64,000 bases of DNA from Clostridium sp. OF09-36 (GCF_003481985.1 NZ_QUMD01000001.1:186001-250000); one strand, 5' to 3'. Numbered from the stretch's first letter, positions 16,528-25,602 are shown. Made by a program: numbers and translations. Notes: generated from the letters alone by a model not told the origin.

Positions 16528-17702
16528 CTACCCGATCAGGCTCATTAAGTATCCTACAAATGCGCCGCCCGGCGTTCCAATAATATTGCCGAGGAGAGCC
16601 ATCAGAATACCGATCGGGACCAGTGCGTTACTATATGCACCTGCAAGTACCGGTGCTGTCGCAGTTCCTCCGATATTCGCCAGCGAAGCAACGCCACAGG
16701 TAAAGATATCCAGCCGGATCAGCTTTGCGAGGATTACCATAACCGTTACATGGATCAGCAGGATCAGGAATCCGGCTGCCAGCCATACCGGTGCATTTCC
16801 CATAGCAGAGATATCTGCTCTGGAAGCGATCATCGCAACGACAATGTAAAGAATGATATTGGAAACCTCTTCCGTTCCCTTAATCTTTCCAAACGGAGTC
16901 ATCGCTGCGATCAGGCCGGCAGCTGTTACGAGAAGGACCGTCCAGGTTGCCTTATCAAAAACAGGCAGAACGGAAGCAACCATAACACCGGCATCCTTGG
17001 ACAGAGAGGATACAAAAAAGGATACACCGATCAAAAGAAGCATGTTTTTCCATGCAAGAGGTCTCTTGTCCTCCCTTGCCTCTTTTTCCAGAGATGCTCC
17101 TACTTCATCGATCAGACGTACATCTGCCTTTGTCCAGGAGTTGAATTCCTTAGAGAAATTGATCACCCACAGAAGGAACATAACATAGATCACTGCACAA
17201 ACCGAGTCCATTACCAGGCATATGCCAGACTTTCTTCACTTACATCCAGAATTGCCTGAACCGCCAGCATATTACTGCCGCCGCCTAACCAGCTTCCGCA
17301 CAGTGCTGCAAGTGCTTTCCAGCTGTCCGGGCCCAGTAATTTATGGAAAATACCATAGCTTACTACAAATCCAACACCGATTGAAATACTTGCTGAGAAG
17401 AAACCGATCAGCATTTTCGGTCCTAATTTAATAATCTTTTTCAGATCACAACGCAACAGCATTAAAAACAGCATCGCGTAGAGTAATGGATTTTTAATTG
17501 CTACATAAACGGCTGACGTATCCTGCAAATCCCATACTTTCATAGTGCATAAAAGCATCATGCCTAAATAGATCAGAACGATCGGCGGTGCAAATTTAAA
17601 AAAAGTCTGTGCGCCTTTTCCCCGCAGGTACACAGGAAGATTGACCAAAATTGCTGCCAGCAGCATTAAAGTGGCCAGATAGATAAATCCATCATGAATC
17701 AT
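16528..17702 (-). CDS. DUF819 family integral membrane protein, frame broken by one base
   Basis: About ten hydrophobic helices through the whole length. The glycine-rich LCGSWLGGGSNMLAVQA at about residue 145 and the related NIGGTATAPVLAGAY near the end are typical of DUF819, whose members resemble transporters of unknown substrate. One C is missing at 17216/17217, so the first reading frame stops at a TAA inside the gene and the rest goes on from VMDSVCAVIYVMF in the next frame. The restored length of 391 residues is normal. The start ATG at 17702 has TGGAG eight bases upstream. Single gene. Confidence 0.84.
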
Positions 17703-17904
17703 TTGAAATGCTCCATTCCGCCACCAGATATCGGTGGGCTTTATTTTTTTCAGAACAAGTCAAAACAGGCAGTTGAATTTTCCTCCTTCCCCATTTCAAT
17801 ACCTTTTCACGAACCGCAGGACAATGTGAGAATGGCGTGGCAGTATGCCGCCTTCTCCATAAAATTGTCGCAAAAGCTGAAAAAAAATGTACCTTGGCGC
17901 GTTC

Positions 17905-17937
17905 TTGTATGACAGGACGCAATTTCCCATCATACAA
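17905..17937. repeat. GCAATTTCC box, copy 3, flanked by an inverted repeat
   Basis: GGACGCAATTTCCC framed by TTGTATGA (17905-17912) and TCATACAA (17930-17937), so the box sits in the loop of an 8-bp stem. It follows the T-run of the terminator at 17942-17965 on the minus strand. Confidence 0.55.
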
Positions 17938-18029
17938 AAACGGTCCAGAATCATGTTCTGGACCCTTAAGTGACTTCTCGAATCGTGTAATGTCCTTTCA
18001 CATTGCCGTTTCTTATTTTGACTTTTCTT
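17936..18029 (-). ncRNA. Candidate small RNA (about 95 nt), or attenuated leader of the DUF819 gene
   Basis: A good minus-strand promoter (18036-18064) and a good terminator (GGTCCAGAA with TTCTGGACC, 17942-17965, then TTTTTG) enclose about 95 bases with no reasonable ORF. A small internal stem AATGT/ACATT is present. The DUF819 start lies 230 bases beyond the terminator, so it could instead be a leader ending in an attenuator. No known RNA family recognised. Confidence 0.5.
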
Positions 18030-18035
18030 CTATGT

Positions 18036-18064
18036 AGTATAAAGGGTGACAGCAAAAAAGTCAA
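18036..18064 (-). promoter_or_regulatory. Promoter of the candidate small RNA
   Basis: Minus strand TTGACT (18064-18059), 17-base spacer, TATACT (18041-18036). It lies downstream of the rny terminator, so it starts a new transcript. The remaining sequence of 17703-18219 holds no gene I can support. Confidence 0.75.
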
Positions 18065-18142
18065 TTTTCAGACATAAATATCATTCAACGCTATAGAGCT
18101 TTTATATCACAATAGCGTGCAGAGCATGATATCGTATATAAT

Positions 18143-18183
18143 GAAAAAAGACCGGCATTTTCTCAATACCGGTCTTTCATTTC
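18143..18183 (-). terminator. Terminator of rny (41-bp sequence repeated at 16452)
   Basis: Identical to 16452-16492: AAAGACCGG pairs with CCGGTCTTT, and T-run on the minus strand. It lies 37 bases after the rny stop. Confidence 0.82.
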
Positions 18184-18219
18184 TGCTGCTATACTGTACT
18201 GCTGTCCGCATAAAAACGA

Positions 18220-19762
18220 TTATTTTGCGTAATCTGTCACACGGGATTCGCGGATCACATTAACCTTGATCTGACCCGGATATTCCAGCTCATCCTCGAT
18301 GCGCTTGGAAATCTCACGTGCCATCAGAACCATGTCATCGTCACTTACCTGCTCCGGGATAACCATGATACGAACCTCACGGCCAGCCTGGATTGCAAAG
18401 GATTTGTCTACTCCCTTAAAGGAGTTGGTAATCTCTTCAAGCTGTTTTAATCTGTTGGTGTATGTCTCCACAGTTTCTCTTCTTGCACCAGGTCTTGCTG
18501 CGGAAATGGTGTCTGCAGCCTGTACCAGACACGGAATCAGGCCCTGCGGTTCAACATCGCCATGATGGGACTCTACTGCGTTAATAACGGTAGCAGACTC
18601 TTTGTATTTTCTGCAAAGATCTGCACCAAGCTGTACATGGGAGCCCTCCACTTCATGGTCAATGGATTTTCCAATGTCATGTAACAAACCAGCACGTTTT
18701 GCCAGACGGACATCTGCTCCGACCTCAGCGGCCAGAAGACCTGCCAGCTGTGCAACCTCAATGGAATGCTTTAACGCATTCTGACCGTAGCTGGTTCTGA
18801 ATTTCATCTTACCAAGCAGTTTGATCAGTTCCGGATGGATTCCGTGAATGCCAACCTCAAGGGCTGCAGCCTCACCATCCTCGCGCATGTTTGCTTCTAC
18901 CTCACGCTGCGCTTTTTCTACCATTCTTCGATTCTCGCCGGATGGATACGTCCATCCACGATCAGTCGCTCCAGGGCAATTCTTGCCACTTCACGCCGCA
19001 CCGGATCAAATCCGGACAATACGACTGCCTCTGGGGTATCGTCGATGATCAGTTCAACGCCGGTCATGGTCTCAAGGGTACGGATATTACGTCCCTCACG
19101 TCCAATGATGCGGCCCTTCATCTCATCGTTCGGAAGCTGTACCACAGACACGGTAGTTTCAGCCACATGGTCTGCAGCACATCGCTGGATTGCAGTAACC
19201 ACGTACTCCTTTGCCTTTTGTCAGCCTCTTCTTTTGCTTTGTTCTCCATCTCTTTGATCATCTTGGCAGTGTCATGCTTGACCTCTGCCTCAACGGATCT
19301 GAGCAGATACTCTTTTGCCTGTTCGGAGGTTAAACCGGAAATCCGCTCCAGTTCCTGTATCCCTTTTTCGTACAGGGCCTCGACCTCACTGTTACGCTTG
19401 TTTAAGGCTTCCTCACGGGATGCAAGTCCGGCTTCCCGCCGTTCCATGTTCTCTGCTTTTTTGTCTAAGTTCTCTTCTTTGCTCAGCACACGTCGTTCAT
19501 AGCGCTGAAGTTCAGCTCTTCTTTCCTTTGTCTCTTTATCCAGCTCATTCTTAGTCTTTAAGGACTCTTCCTTCGCCTCCAGGAGAGCTTCTCGCTTCTT
19601 TGTCTCTGCCGTCTTTAACGCTTCATCTATTATTTCCCTGGCTTTTTCTTCCGCGGTTCCGATCTTGCTTTCGTAAGCATTCTTCCGATGCGCGGTCGCA
19701 ACAGCCCAGCTAATAGGCGCCACAACACACAGTGTAACTACAACTGCTATTATCGTTGACAC
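18220..19762 (-). CDS. rny: Ribonuclease Y, frame broken twice
   Basis: Membrane-bound endoribonuclease that starts mRNA decay. Order: N-terminal membrane helix (1-22), long charged coiled coil (about 25-185), KH domain (about 205-270, KGRIIGREGRNIRTLE), HD domain (about 330-430, with LLHDIGKSIDHE and ESHHGD), and the C-terminal RNase Y region. One A is missing from an A-run at 19216-19219 and one more at about 18924. Fixing both gives 514 residues, the normal size. The start is a GTG at 19762, seven bases after AGGAGG. The ribosome site lies in a short inverted repeat (AGGAG-GTG-CTCCT) that may limit translation. Confidence 0.92.
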
Positions 19763-19811
19763 AGGAGCACCTCCTTATTTAGTTTTCATTGTACACCAAT
19801 ACAACACTACA

Positions 19812-19840
19812 ATTTTAAACTGTTTTGTGCATTATGTCAA
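19812..19840 (-). promoter_or_regulatory. Promoter of rny
   Basis: Minus strand TTGACA (19840-19835), 17-base spacer, TAAAAT (19817-19812), about 50 bases before the GTG start. It lies in the short gap after recX, so some readthrough from recA-recX is possible. Confidence 0.78.
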
Positions 19841-19876
19841 TAACTCTCTGGAAGTTCTTCACGTCCGTTGCGTTCC

Positions 19877-20491
19877 TTATCCTGCGTCTTCAGACATACG
19901 GTCCGTGACCCTGCGGATGGCTTCACTACTGAATCCACGCCGTCCCAAAGTACCCATGAGCCTCCGGTAATCTGCCGGTTCCATGCGCTTTCCCGGCTCA
20001 TAACCCTTCTTTAAAAGAAGCTTTTCGATCTGGCTTTCCTCGTCCACCGCCTCCTCCTGGAAAGAGAGGTCAATGATCTCCCGCGAAACTCCCTTGCGCT
20101 CTAAATCTGCCCGGATCTGGCGGCGGCTTTTCCGGGACGCGCAAGAGCGGATATACCGCCCTGCATAAGCCTCATCGTCTAAATAACGGTACTCCTTTAA
20201 AAAGAGTACCGTCTCCTCGATCTCTTCCGGGCCATATTCCCGTTCTTTTAACTTCTGGCGCATTTCCCTCTCGGTGCGGTCACGAAACTCCAGGAGTGCG
20301 AGTGCGCACTCCCGGGCTGTTTTTTCTGAACGTGCAAACCTTCCTGACTGGCTGCCTTTCTTTGCCTTGGCAGTCTTCCAGGACTGCCCGTGAAGCTTCT
20401 GGCCTTCTTCCGCCTGGACGATGTCTGCATCTGCCTTATCTGTTTTTTTGTTTTGCGGCATGTCCCTGCCCTGTACGGTCCAGACTTTCAT
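19877..20491 (-). CDS. recX: Regulatory protein RecX
   Basis: Binds RecA and limits its filament activity. 204 residues. An N-terminal Lys/Gln-rich tail (about 1-58) precedes the RecX fold, with tandem three-helix modules seen as ALALLEFRDRTEREMRQKL, FLKEYRYLDDEAYAGRYIRS and RQIRADLERKGVSREIID. It begins four bases after the recA stop, using GAGGAG in the last recA codons as ribosome site, so it is translationally coupled to recA. Confidence 0.92.
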   Translation of the reverse strand: MKVWTVQGRDMPQNKKTDKADADIVQAEEGQKLHGQSWKTAKAKKGSQSGRFARSEKTARECALALLEFRDRTEREMRQKLKEREYGPEEIEETVLFLKEYRYLDDEAYAGRYIRSCASRKSRRQIRADLERKGVSREIIDLSFQEEAVDEESQIEKLLLKKGYEPGKRMEPADYRRLMGTLGRRGFSSEAIRRVTDRMSEDAG

Positions 20492-20495
20492 GGAA

Positions 20496-21584
20496 TTACT
20501 CCTCGTCTGTCAGCTCAGCACCGGTATTTTCTGCGTCCTGTGCTTCTTCCTCTGCTGCATTTGCAGCCAGTGCTGCTACAGTCTCGTCCGCCGGAAGGCC
20601 ATGCTTCTCGCGGACCTTGCTCTCCACCTCGGCACAGACTGCCGGATGTGTGCGCAAATAGGTCTTGGCATTCTCACGGCCCTGGCCGATCTTGGCTCCA
20701 GCATAAGCATACCATGCACCACTCTTCTCGATGATGTCGTCCTTGGCTGCAAGGTCCAGAATATCGCCTTCTTTGGAAATGCCCTGACCAAACATAATGT
20801 CAAACTCTGCCTCTTTGAATGGCGGAGCGATCTTGTTCTTAACCACCTTCACACGGACATGGTTACCGATGACCTCGCCGCCCTGCTTGATGGACTCTAC
20901 ACGGCGCACATCCATACGGACAGAAGAATAGAACTTCAGTGCACGGCCACCGGTCGTAGTCTCCGGGTTTCCGAACATAACACCGACCTTCTCGCGAAGC
21001 TGGTTGATGAAGATAACGCAGCAGTTGGATTTGCTGATGATACCGGTCAGTTTTCTTAAGGCCTGGGACATAAGACGTGCCTGAAGGCCTACGTGAGAAT
21101 CACCCATCTCGCCGTCGATCTCGGCCTTTGGTACCAGGGCTGCAACAGAGTCCACGATGACAATGTCTACTGCACCGGAGCGGACCATGGTCTCGGTAAT
21201 CTCCAGCGCCTGCTCGCCGTTGTCCGGCTGGGAAATGTAAAGGTTGTCGATGTCCACACCGATGTTCTTCGCGTATACCGGGTCTAAGGCATGCTCAGCG
21301 TCGATGAAACCGGCAATACCGCCGCGCTTCTGCACCTCAGCTACCATATGGAGCGCTACGGTTGTTTTACCACTGGACTCCGGTCCGTAGATCTCGATGA
21401 CACGGCCCTTCGGCACACCGCCAAGGCCCAGTGCGATATCCAGGCTGATGGAACCGGTCGGGACGGTCTCGATGTTCATGTTTGCACCGGAATCTCCCAG
21501 CTTCATGATAGAACCTTTTCCGTAAGACTTCTCAATCTGTGTAATGGCAGCATCCAATGCTTTTAATTTATCGTCTTTATTCAT
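20496..21584 (-). CDS. recA: Recombinase RecA
   Basis: DNA-dependent ATPase for homologous recombination and LexA cleavage in the SOS response. 362 residues. Walker A GPESSGKTT (about residue 66), Walker B region VDIVIVDSVAALVPKAEIDG, loop L2 NPETTTGGRALKFYSSVR, and an acidic C-terminal tail. The start is the ATG at 21584 with GGAGG eight bases upstream; the longer reading starts inside the leader. Promoter and SOS box lie upstream. Operon recA-recX. Confidence 0.97.
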   Translation of the reverse strand: MNKDDKLKALDAAITQIEKSYGKGSIMKLGDSGANMNIETVPTGSISLDIALGLGGVPKGRVIEIYGPESSGKTTVALHMVAEVQKRGGIAGFIDAEHALDPVYAKNIGVDIDNLYISQPDNGEQALEITETMVRSGAVDIVIVDSVAALVPKAEIDGEMGDSHVGLQARLMSQALRKLTGIISKSNCCVIFINQLREKVGVMFGNPETTTGGRALKFYSSVRMDVRRVESIKQGGEVIGNHVRVKVVKNKIAPPFKEAEFDIMFGQGISKEGDILDLAAKDDIIEKSGAWYAYAGAKIGQGRENAKTYLRTHPAVCAEVESKVREKHGLPADETVAALAANAAEEEAQDAENTGAELTDEE

Positions 21585-21637
21585 GTTATAATCCTCCAAC
21601 TGTAGAACCACCGTACCCACTGGCCCAGCGCCAGCAG

Positions 21638-21651
21638 CGAACAGATGTTCT
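21638..21651. promoter_or_regulatory. LexA (SOS) box of recA
   Basis: On the minus strand AGAACATCTGTTCG, matching the Gram-positive SOS consensus CGAACNNNNGTTCG in all but the first base. It is just after the predicted transcription start, as expected for repression by LexA. Confidence 0.85.
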
Positions 21652-21664
21652 TTCCAATGTTATA

Positions 21665-21693
21665 ATCATAGTATAAACTGCTTCAAATGTCAA
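21665..21693 (-). promoter_or_regulatory. Promoter of recA-recX
   Basis: Minus strand TTGACA (21693-21688), 17-base spacer, TATGAT (21670-21665). Confidence 0.8.
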
Positions 21694-21831
21694 CAAATTA
21701 TTGTTCTTCGGGGTGGGAATTTTTGAATTAAAATTTTTTAGAAATACGGGCAGAACTGCCCATTTGGACTGCACTTTCACTATAGCATGCCGCAAAGTAC
21801 ATGTCAAATAAAAGAACACGAGAAATAAAAA

Positions 21832-21923
21832 GAAAAAAGCCTGTGCCGTGATGGTTGCACAGGTTTTTCTTACATATCCGTTTCAAAAAAGTTTTAAGGA
21901 GTTCAGATGTTTATCTTTTTTCT
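21832..21923 (-). ncRNA. Second candidate small RNA (about 90 nt)
   Basis: A minus-strand extended -10 (TGTTATACT, with TATACT at 21935-21930) but a poor -35, then about 90 bases without an ORF, ending in a clear terminator: CCTGTGC with GCACAGG, then TTTTTT (21832-21870). It lies upstream of the recA promoter. The terminator is firm but the RNA itself is weakly supported. The rest of 21694-22133 holds nothing I recognise apart from a GGGCAG/CTGCCC inverted repeat near 21750. Confidence 0.33.
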
Positions 21924-22133
21924 GACTTTAGTATAACATATGCCTTACGAAAATGTTTGTATAATGTTTAAATAGATTATGAAGATATTCTTAAATCGGC
22001 CAAATCCGCAGACAGGACTTTATCGTGCGGATTTTCCAGTTCAGAAAATTCCTGCCTGCATCCTGTGTCTGCAGCCGCACAACTGCCTTCTCTCCAGAAT
22101 ATCCTAACAGTAAAAAAAATGCCGGGGTTCCCC

Positions 22134-23015
22134 ATGAGTACAGCCTCCCCATTTTCCCCTGCACACAGCCCGGACGGCCTTACCGGGCGCGGTATCGGCG
22201 TAGCAGTTCTGGATACCGGGTGTTTTCCGCATGAAGACCTTAAGCCGCGCATCGCTGCGTTTTTTGATATGGTACGCCGTCGCAGAGTCCCCTATGATGA
22301 CAACGGGCACGGCACCCATGTCTGCGGCATCATCGGCGGGAACGGAAAAGAAAGCGCCGGGCGTTTTTGCGGAATCGCCCCGGGCTGCCACCTGGTCCCT
22401 GTAAAGGTACTGGACAAACGGGGCGGCGGCTATGTTTCCGACGTGCTTGCCGGGCTCCATACCATCATACAGCAGCGGGAACGCTACAATATCCGGATCA
22501 TCAATGTTTCGGTCGGCTCCTTTTCTGGCCGGAGCATGAACGAAAACTCTGCCCTGGTCCGCGGTGTGGAAGAAGCCTGGGACTCCGGCTTTACCGTGGT
22601 CGTTGCCGCCGGTAATATGGGGCCAAAAAGCGGCACCATCACCACCCCCGGCATCAGCCGCAAGGTCATCACGGTTGGCTGTTCTGACGATCACCAGGAA
22701 GTCAACGTTATGGGAAACCGCATGTCTGACTATTCCGGGAGAGGACCTACCCGCGCCTGCATCTGCAAGCCGGACATTGTCGCACCCGGGGCTGCCATCA
22801 AAAGCTGCAGTCCCGGCGGCGGTTATGCCGTTAAAAGCGGCACCAGCATGGCTACCCCTTATGTTTCCGGTGCTATTGCCCTCCTCTTAGAGCAGCACCC
22901 GGAAATGTCCAACCGGGATGTAAAGCTCTTTCTCCGGGAGCGGGCAGTCGACCTGGGACTCCCCAGAAACCAGCAAGGCTGGGGACTTCTTGATATCCCC
23001 AGCCTTCTTCGCTAA
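22134..23015 (+). CDS. S8 family (subtilisin-like) serine peptidase
   Basis: About 293 residues with no signal peptide, so probably cytoplasmic or exported by another route. Catalytic Asp in GVAVLDTGCFPHEDL, His in DDNGHGTHVCGIIGG, oxyanion Asn in VVVAAGNMGP and Ser in SGTSMATPYVSGAIALL. No propeptide or extra domain. The start is uncertain: in-frame GTG at 22065 and ATGs at 22119 and 22134 all lack a good ribosome site, and the frame stays open back to 21972. I chose the ATG nearest the conserved core. The terminator stem is inside the last codons. Confidence 0.85.
   Translation: MSTASPFSPAHSPDGLTGRGIGVAVLDTGCFPHEDLKPRIAAFFDMVRRRRVPYDDNGHGTHVCGIIGGNGKESAGRFCGIAPGCHLVPVKVLDKRGGGYVSDVLAGLHTIIQQRERYNIRIINVSVGSFSGRSMNENSALVRGVEEAWDSGFTVVVAAGNMGPKSGTITTPGISRKVITVGCSDDHQEVNVMGNRMSDYSGRGPTRACICKPDIVAPGAAIKSCSPGGGYAVKSGTSMATPYVSGAIALLLEQHPEMSNRDVKLFLRERAVDLGLPRNQQGWGLLDIPSLLR
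22975..23006 (+). terminator. Terminator of the S8 peptidase gene, inside the CDS end
   Basis: AAGGCTGGGGA (22975-22985) and TCCCCAGCCTT (22996-23006) form a perfect 11-bp stem that overlaps the last codons; the T-rich stretch lies around the TAA stop. Confidence 0.55.
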
Positions 23016-23101
23016 TTTTCTGACGGGAAACAGGCCGACATCACTAATGCGCTGTCCTCCCTGTCCCGGCAGTCTCTATGAAATTCCTGCGTTTTTCTTC
23101 A

Positions 23102-24262
23102 TCAGATCAATCTGACTCTGCACACGCCTTCGATGGCATTGAGCTTCTCCACCATAGTCTCATCCGGCACATGCTCCAGATCCATCAGCGTATATGCGAA
23201 CTTATCGCGGCTCTTGTTGGTCATGTCGGAAATGTTGATCTTTCCGACAGCCAGCACTCCGGTGATCTGGCCGATCATGTTCGGAATGTTTAAATGCAGC
23301 ACAGCCAGACGGCAGGCTGTCTTCTTCACACCCATATCACACGCCGGATAGTTCACGGAATTGCGGATGTTGCCGTTCTCCATATAATCCATGATCTCCT
23401 GAACAGCCATCTTCGCACAGTTGTCCTCGGACTCCCCAGTCGAAGCGCCAAGATGCGGGATCACAATGGTATTCTCCAAATTTACAGACTTTGGATTCGC
23501 AAAATCGGTCACATATTTTTTGACTTTGCCTGACTTCAATGCCTCTGCCAGATCATCCTCATTTACCAGGATGTCACGGGCAAAGTTTAAGATCACGACA
23601 CCATCTTTCATCTGGTCAAGTGCATCTTTATTGATCATGCCTTTTGTGGAATCCACAGCCGGGACATGCAGGGTGATGTAATCGCACTCCTGGCAGATGG
23701 TATCTAAGCTGGTGGTGTGCTTAACATCACGGGAAAGACGCCATGCCGCATTGACGGAAATGTATGGGTCATAGCCGTAAACTTCCATGCCCAGGGCGAT
23801 TGCTGTATTTGCAACCTCGGCACCGATCGCGCCAAGACCGACCACGCCCAGCTTTTTGCCCTTGATCTCACAGCCTGCAAAAGCTTTTTTCGCTTTCTCA
23901 GCCGATTTGGCAATGTTTGCATCCTCTTTGTTGGCTTTGCACCACTCGATGCCGCCCACAATGTCACGAGATGCCAAAAACAGTCCTGCCAATACCAGCT
24001 CTTTTACGCCGTTCGCATTGGCACCCGGGGTATTAAACACCACAATGCCCTCCTGTGCACAGGCCTCTAACGGAATGTTATTCACACCTGCGCCTGCACG
24101 TGCAATAGCAAGCAGGGAGTCAGAAAACTGCATTTCATGAAGGGATGCGCTGCGGACCAGAATACCCTCTGCCTCATTTACCTCATCGGTCAGCTGATAC
24201 TCCTGCGTAAACTGGTCTGTGCCATATTTGGAAATGGCGTTGATGCAATGGATCTTTCTCAT
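23102..24262 (-). CDS. serA: D-3-phosphoglycerate dehydrogenase
   Basis: First step of serine synthesis: oxidises 3-phosphoglycerate to 3-phosphohydroxypyruvate with NAD. 386 residues. Substrate/NAD halves with VVGLGAIGAEVANTA (Rossmann), the Arg in NFARDILVNED, and IPHLGASTGESEDNCA with the catalytic His. A short C-terminal ACT domain (about 315-386, INISDMTNKSRDKFAYTLMD) suggests allosteric control by an amino acid. The ATG overlaps the serC stop by ATGA, so it is coupled to serC. No terminator is obvious between it and the S8 gene. Confidence 0.94.
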   Translation of the reverse strand: MRKIHCINAISKYGTDQFTQEYQLTDEVNEAEGILVRSASLHEMQFSDSLLAIARAGAGVNNIPLEACAQEGIVVFNTPGANANGVKELVLAGLFLASRDIVGGIEWCKANKEDANIAKSAEKAKKAFAGCEIKGKKLGVVGLGAIGAEVANTAIALGMEVYGYDPYISVNAAWRLSRDVKHTTSLDTICQECDYITLHVPAVDSTKGMINKDALDQMKDGVVILNFARDILVNEDDLAEALKSGKVKKYVTDFANPKSVNLENTIVIPHLGASTGESEDNCAKMAVQEIMDYMENGNIRNSVNYPACDMGVKKTACRLAVLHLNIPNMIGQITGVLAVGKINISDMTNKSRDKFAYTLMDLEHVPDETMVEKLNAIEGVCRVRLI

Positions 24263-25343
24263 GCCTGATGCGCCTCCTCAAACTTTTTCATGAACTCTAC
24301 CAGCTTCTCTACACCTTCCATCGGCATGGCATTGTAGATGCTGGCACGCATGCCGCCTACGGTTCTGTGTCCCTTTAAGTTTACAAATCCTGCGGCCGTT
24401 GCTTCTTTTACAAATTCTGCATCCAGGTCCTTGTCGCCGGTAACGAACGGAACATTCATTAAGGAGCGGTCTTCCTTGGCAACCGTTCCATGGAACAGCT
24501 TGCTCTGATCCAGGAAATCGTAGAGGATCTTTGCCTTTTTCTCGTTATACTCTTTCATTGCCTCCAGGCCGCCGCGCTTCTTTAACCACTTAAATACCTT
24601 GCCGCAGATGTAGATGCCGTAGCATGGCGGGGTATTGTAAAGGGATTTCGCGTCTGCCTGCACCTTGTACTGGCAGATGGTCGGGGTTCCGGCAAGGACA
24701 TCCTCCGTGATCAGGTCCTCGCGGATGATCACGATCACAACACCGGCCGGTCCGACATTTTTCTGGGCTCCGCCGTAAAGCAGGCCGTACTTGGTTACAT
24801 CTACCGGCTCGGAAAGGAAGCAGGAAGAGATATCAGCCACCAGCGTTTTTCCCTTTGTGTTCGGCAGAGTTTTGTATTTGGTGCCATAGATCGTGTTATT
24901 CTCGCAGATGTAAACATAGTCCGCATCATCGTCGATCGGCAAGTCAGAGCAGTTCGGAATGTAGCTGAAGGTCTTGTCTTCACTTGATGCAACAGCCACT
25001 GCCTTTCCGTATTTCTGCGCTTCTTTGAATGCCTTCTTCGCCCACTGACCGGTGATGATATAATCGCTACGCCGTTTTTCATCAGGTTCTGCGGAATGGC
25101 GGAGAACTGCAGATGGGCGCCTCCCTGCAAGAACAGCACTTTGTAGTTATCCGGAATGTTCATCAGATCCCGAAGGTCCTGCTCCGCTTCTTCGATGATG
25201 GTCTCAAAGGCTTTAGATCGATGGCTCATCTCCATCACTGACATTCCGGTGCCTCTGTAATCAAGCATTTCTTCTGCGGCTTCCTTCAGGACTTCCTCCG
25301 GTAATACGGCCGGTCCTGCTGAGAAATTGTAGACTCTTCCCAT
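24259..25343 (-). CDS. serC: Phosphoserine aminotransferase, frame broken by one base
   Basis: Second step of serine synthesis, PLP-dependent transamination to phosphoserine. N-terminus GRVYNFSAGPAVLPEEVL and FLQGGAHLQFSAIPQNL are typical. Later, YGLLYGGAQKNVGPAGV carries the PLP lysine. One base is missing at 25075/25076: frame one ends in a nonsense tail after MKNGVA, and DYIITGQWAKKAFKEA continues in the next frame. The restored protein has 361 residues, which is normal. The start is the ATG at 25343, preceded by AAGGAGG. It lies behind a structured leader. serB, the third step, is not in the window. Confidence 0.92.
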
Positions 25344-25381
25344 TGTTTCTTCCTCCTTCTTTTCATATTCCATTTATTTTT

Positions 25382-25463
25382 TCGATACCATTTGACCAGG
25401 TTCAAAACTCCTCCTGCAGGCAAGCCTGCTCCGGATTTCTGACCTTTATCTCCTTGGTATCAA
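25382..25463 (-). promoter_or_regulatory. Structured leader upstream of serC
   Basis: On the minus strand GATACCA (25461-25455) pairs with TGGTATC (25390-25384). Inside, AGGT pairs with ACCT and GCAGG with CCTGC around a CTTG loop, separated by purine-rich internal loops that include AAGGAGATAA. It ends about 30 bases before the serC ribosome site. It does not match any riboswitch, T-box or SRP consensus I know. It could be a new cis-regulatory RNA or an ordinary stem. Confidence 0.42.
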
Positions 25464-25471
25464 TATATAAT

Positions 25472-25518
25472 AACGATCCGGAACAGAGGTATGCAAAAAA
25501 CACCTGTCCCGAATCGTT
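25472..25518. repeat. Inverted repeat between ilvB and serC
   Basis: AACGATCCGGAACAG (25472-25486) and CTGTCCCGAATCGTT (25504-25518) pair with two G-T wobbles or mismatches. It may end the ilvB transcript. It also overlaps a possible serC promoter on the minus strand (TTGCAT, 18 bases, TATTAT), so a role in serC control is possible. Confidence 0.5.
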
Positions 25519-25602
25519 ACGGACAAAATATAAAGATAACCTTTTCTCTGTTCTCTAAGTCATCCTGTTATTCAATTATATAACTGTTTGATACGTTTCC
25601 AG

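Noticed and set aside
17692..17937. Minus-strand ORF of 81 codons upstream of the DUF819 gene
   Set aside because: It has no ribosome site, overlaps the repeated box and the DUF819 start, and its composition is not protein-like.
25382..25463. SRP RNA or TPP riboswitch
   Set aside because: The GAACCTGG stretch recalls TPP elements and the stem recalls SRP RNA, but the required CTGAGA and GGAA-loop motifs are missing.
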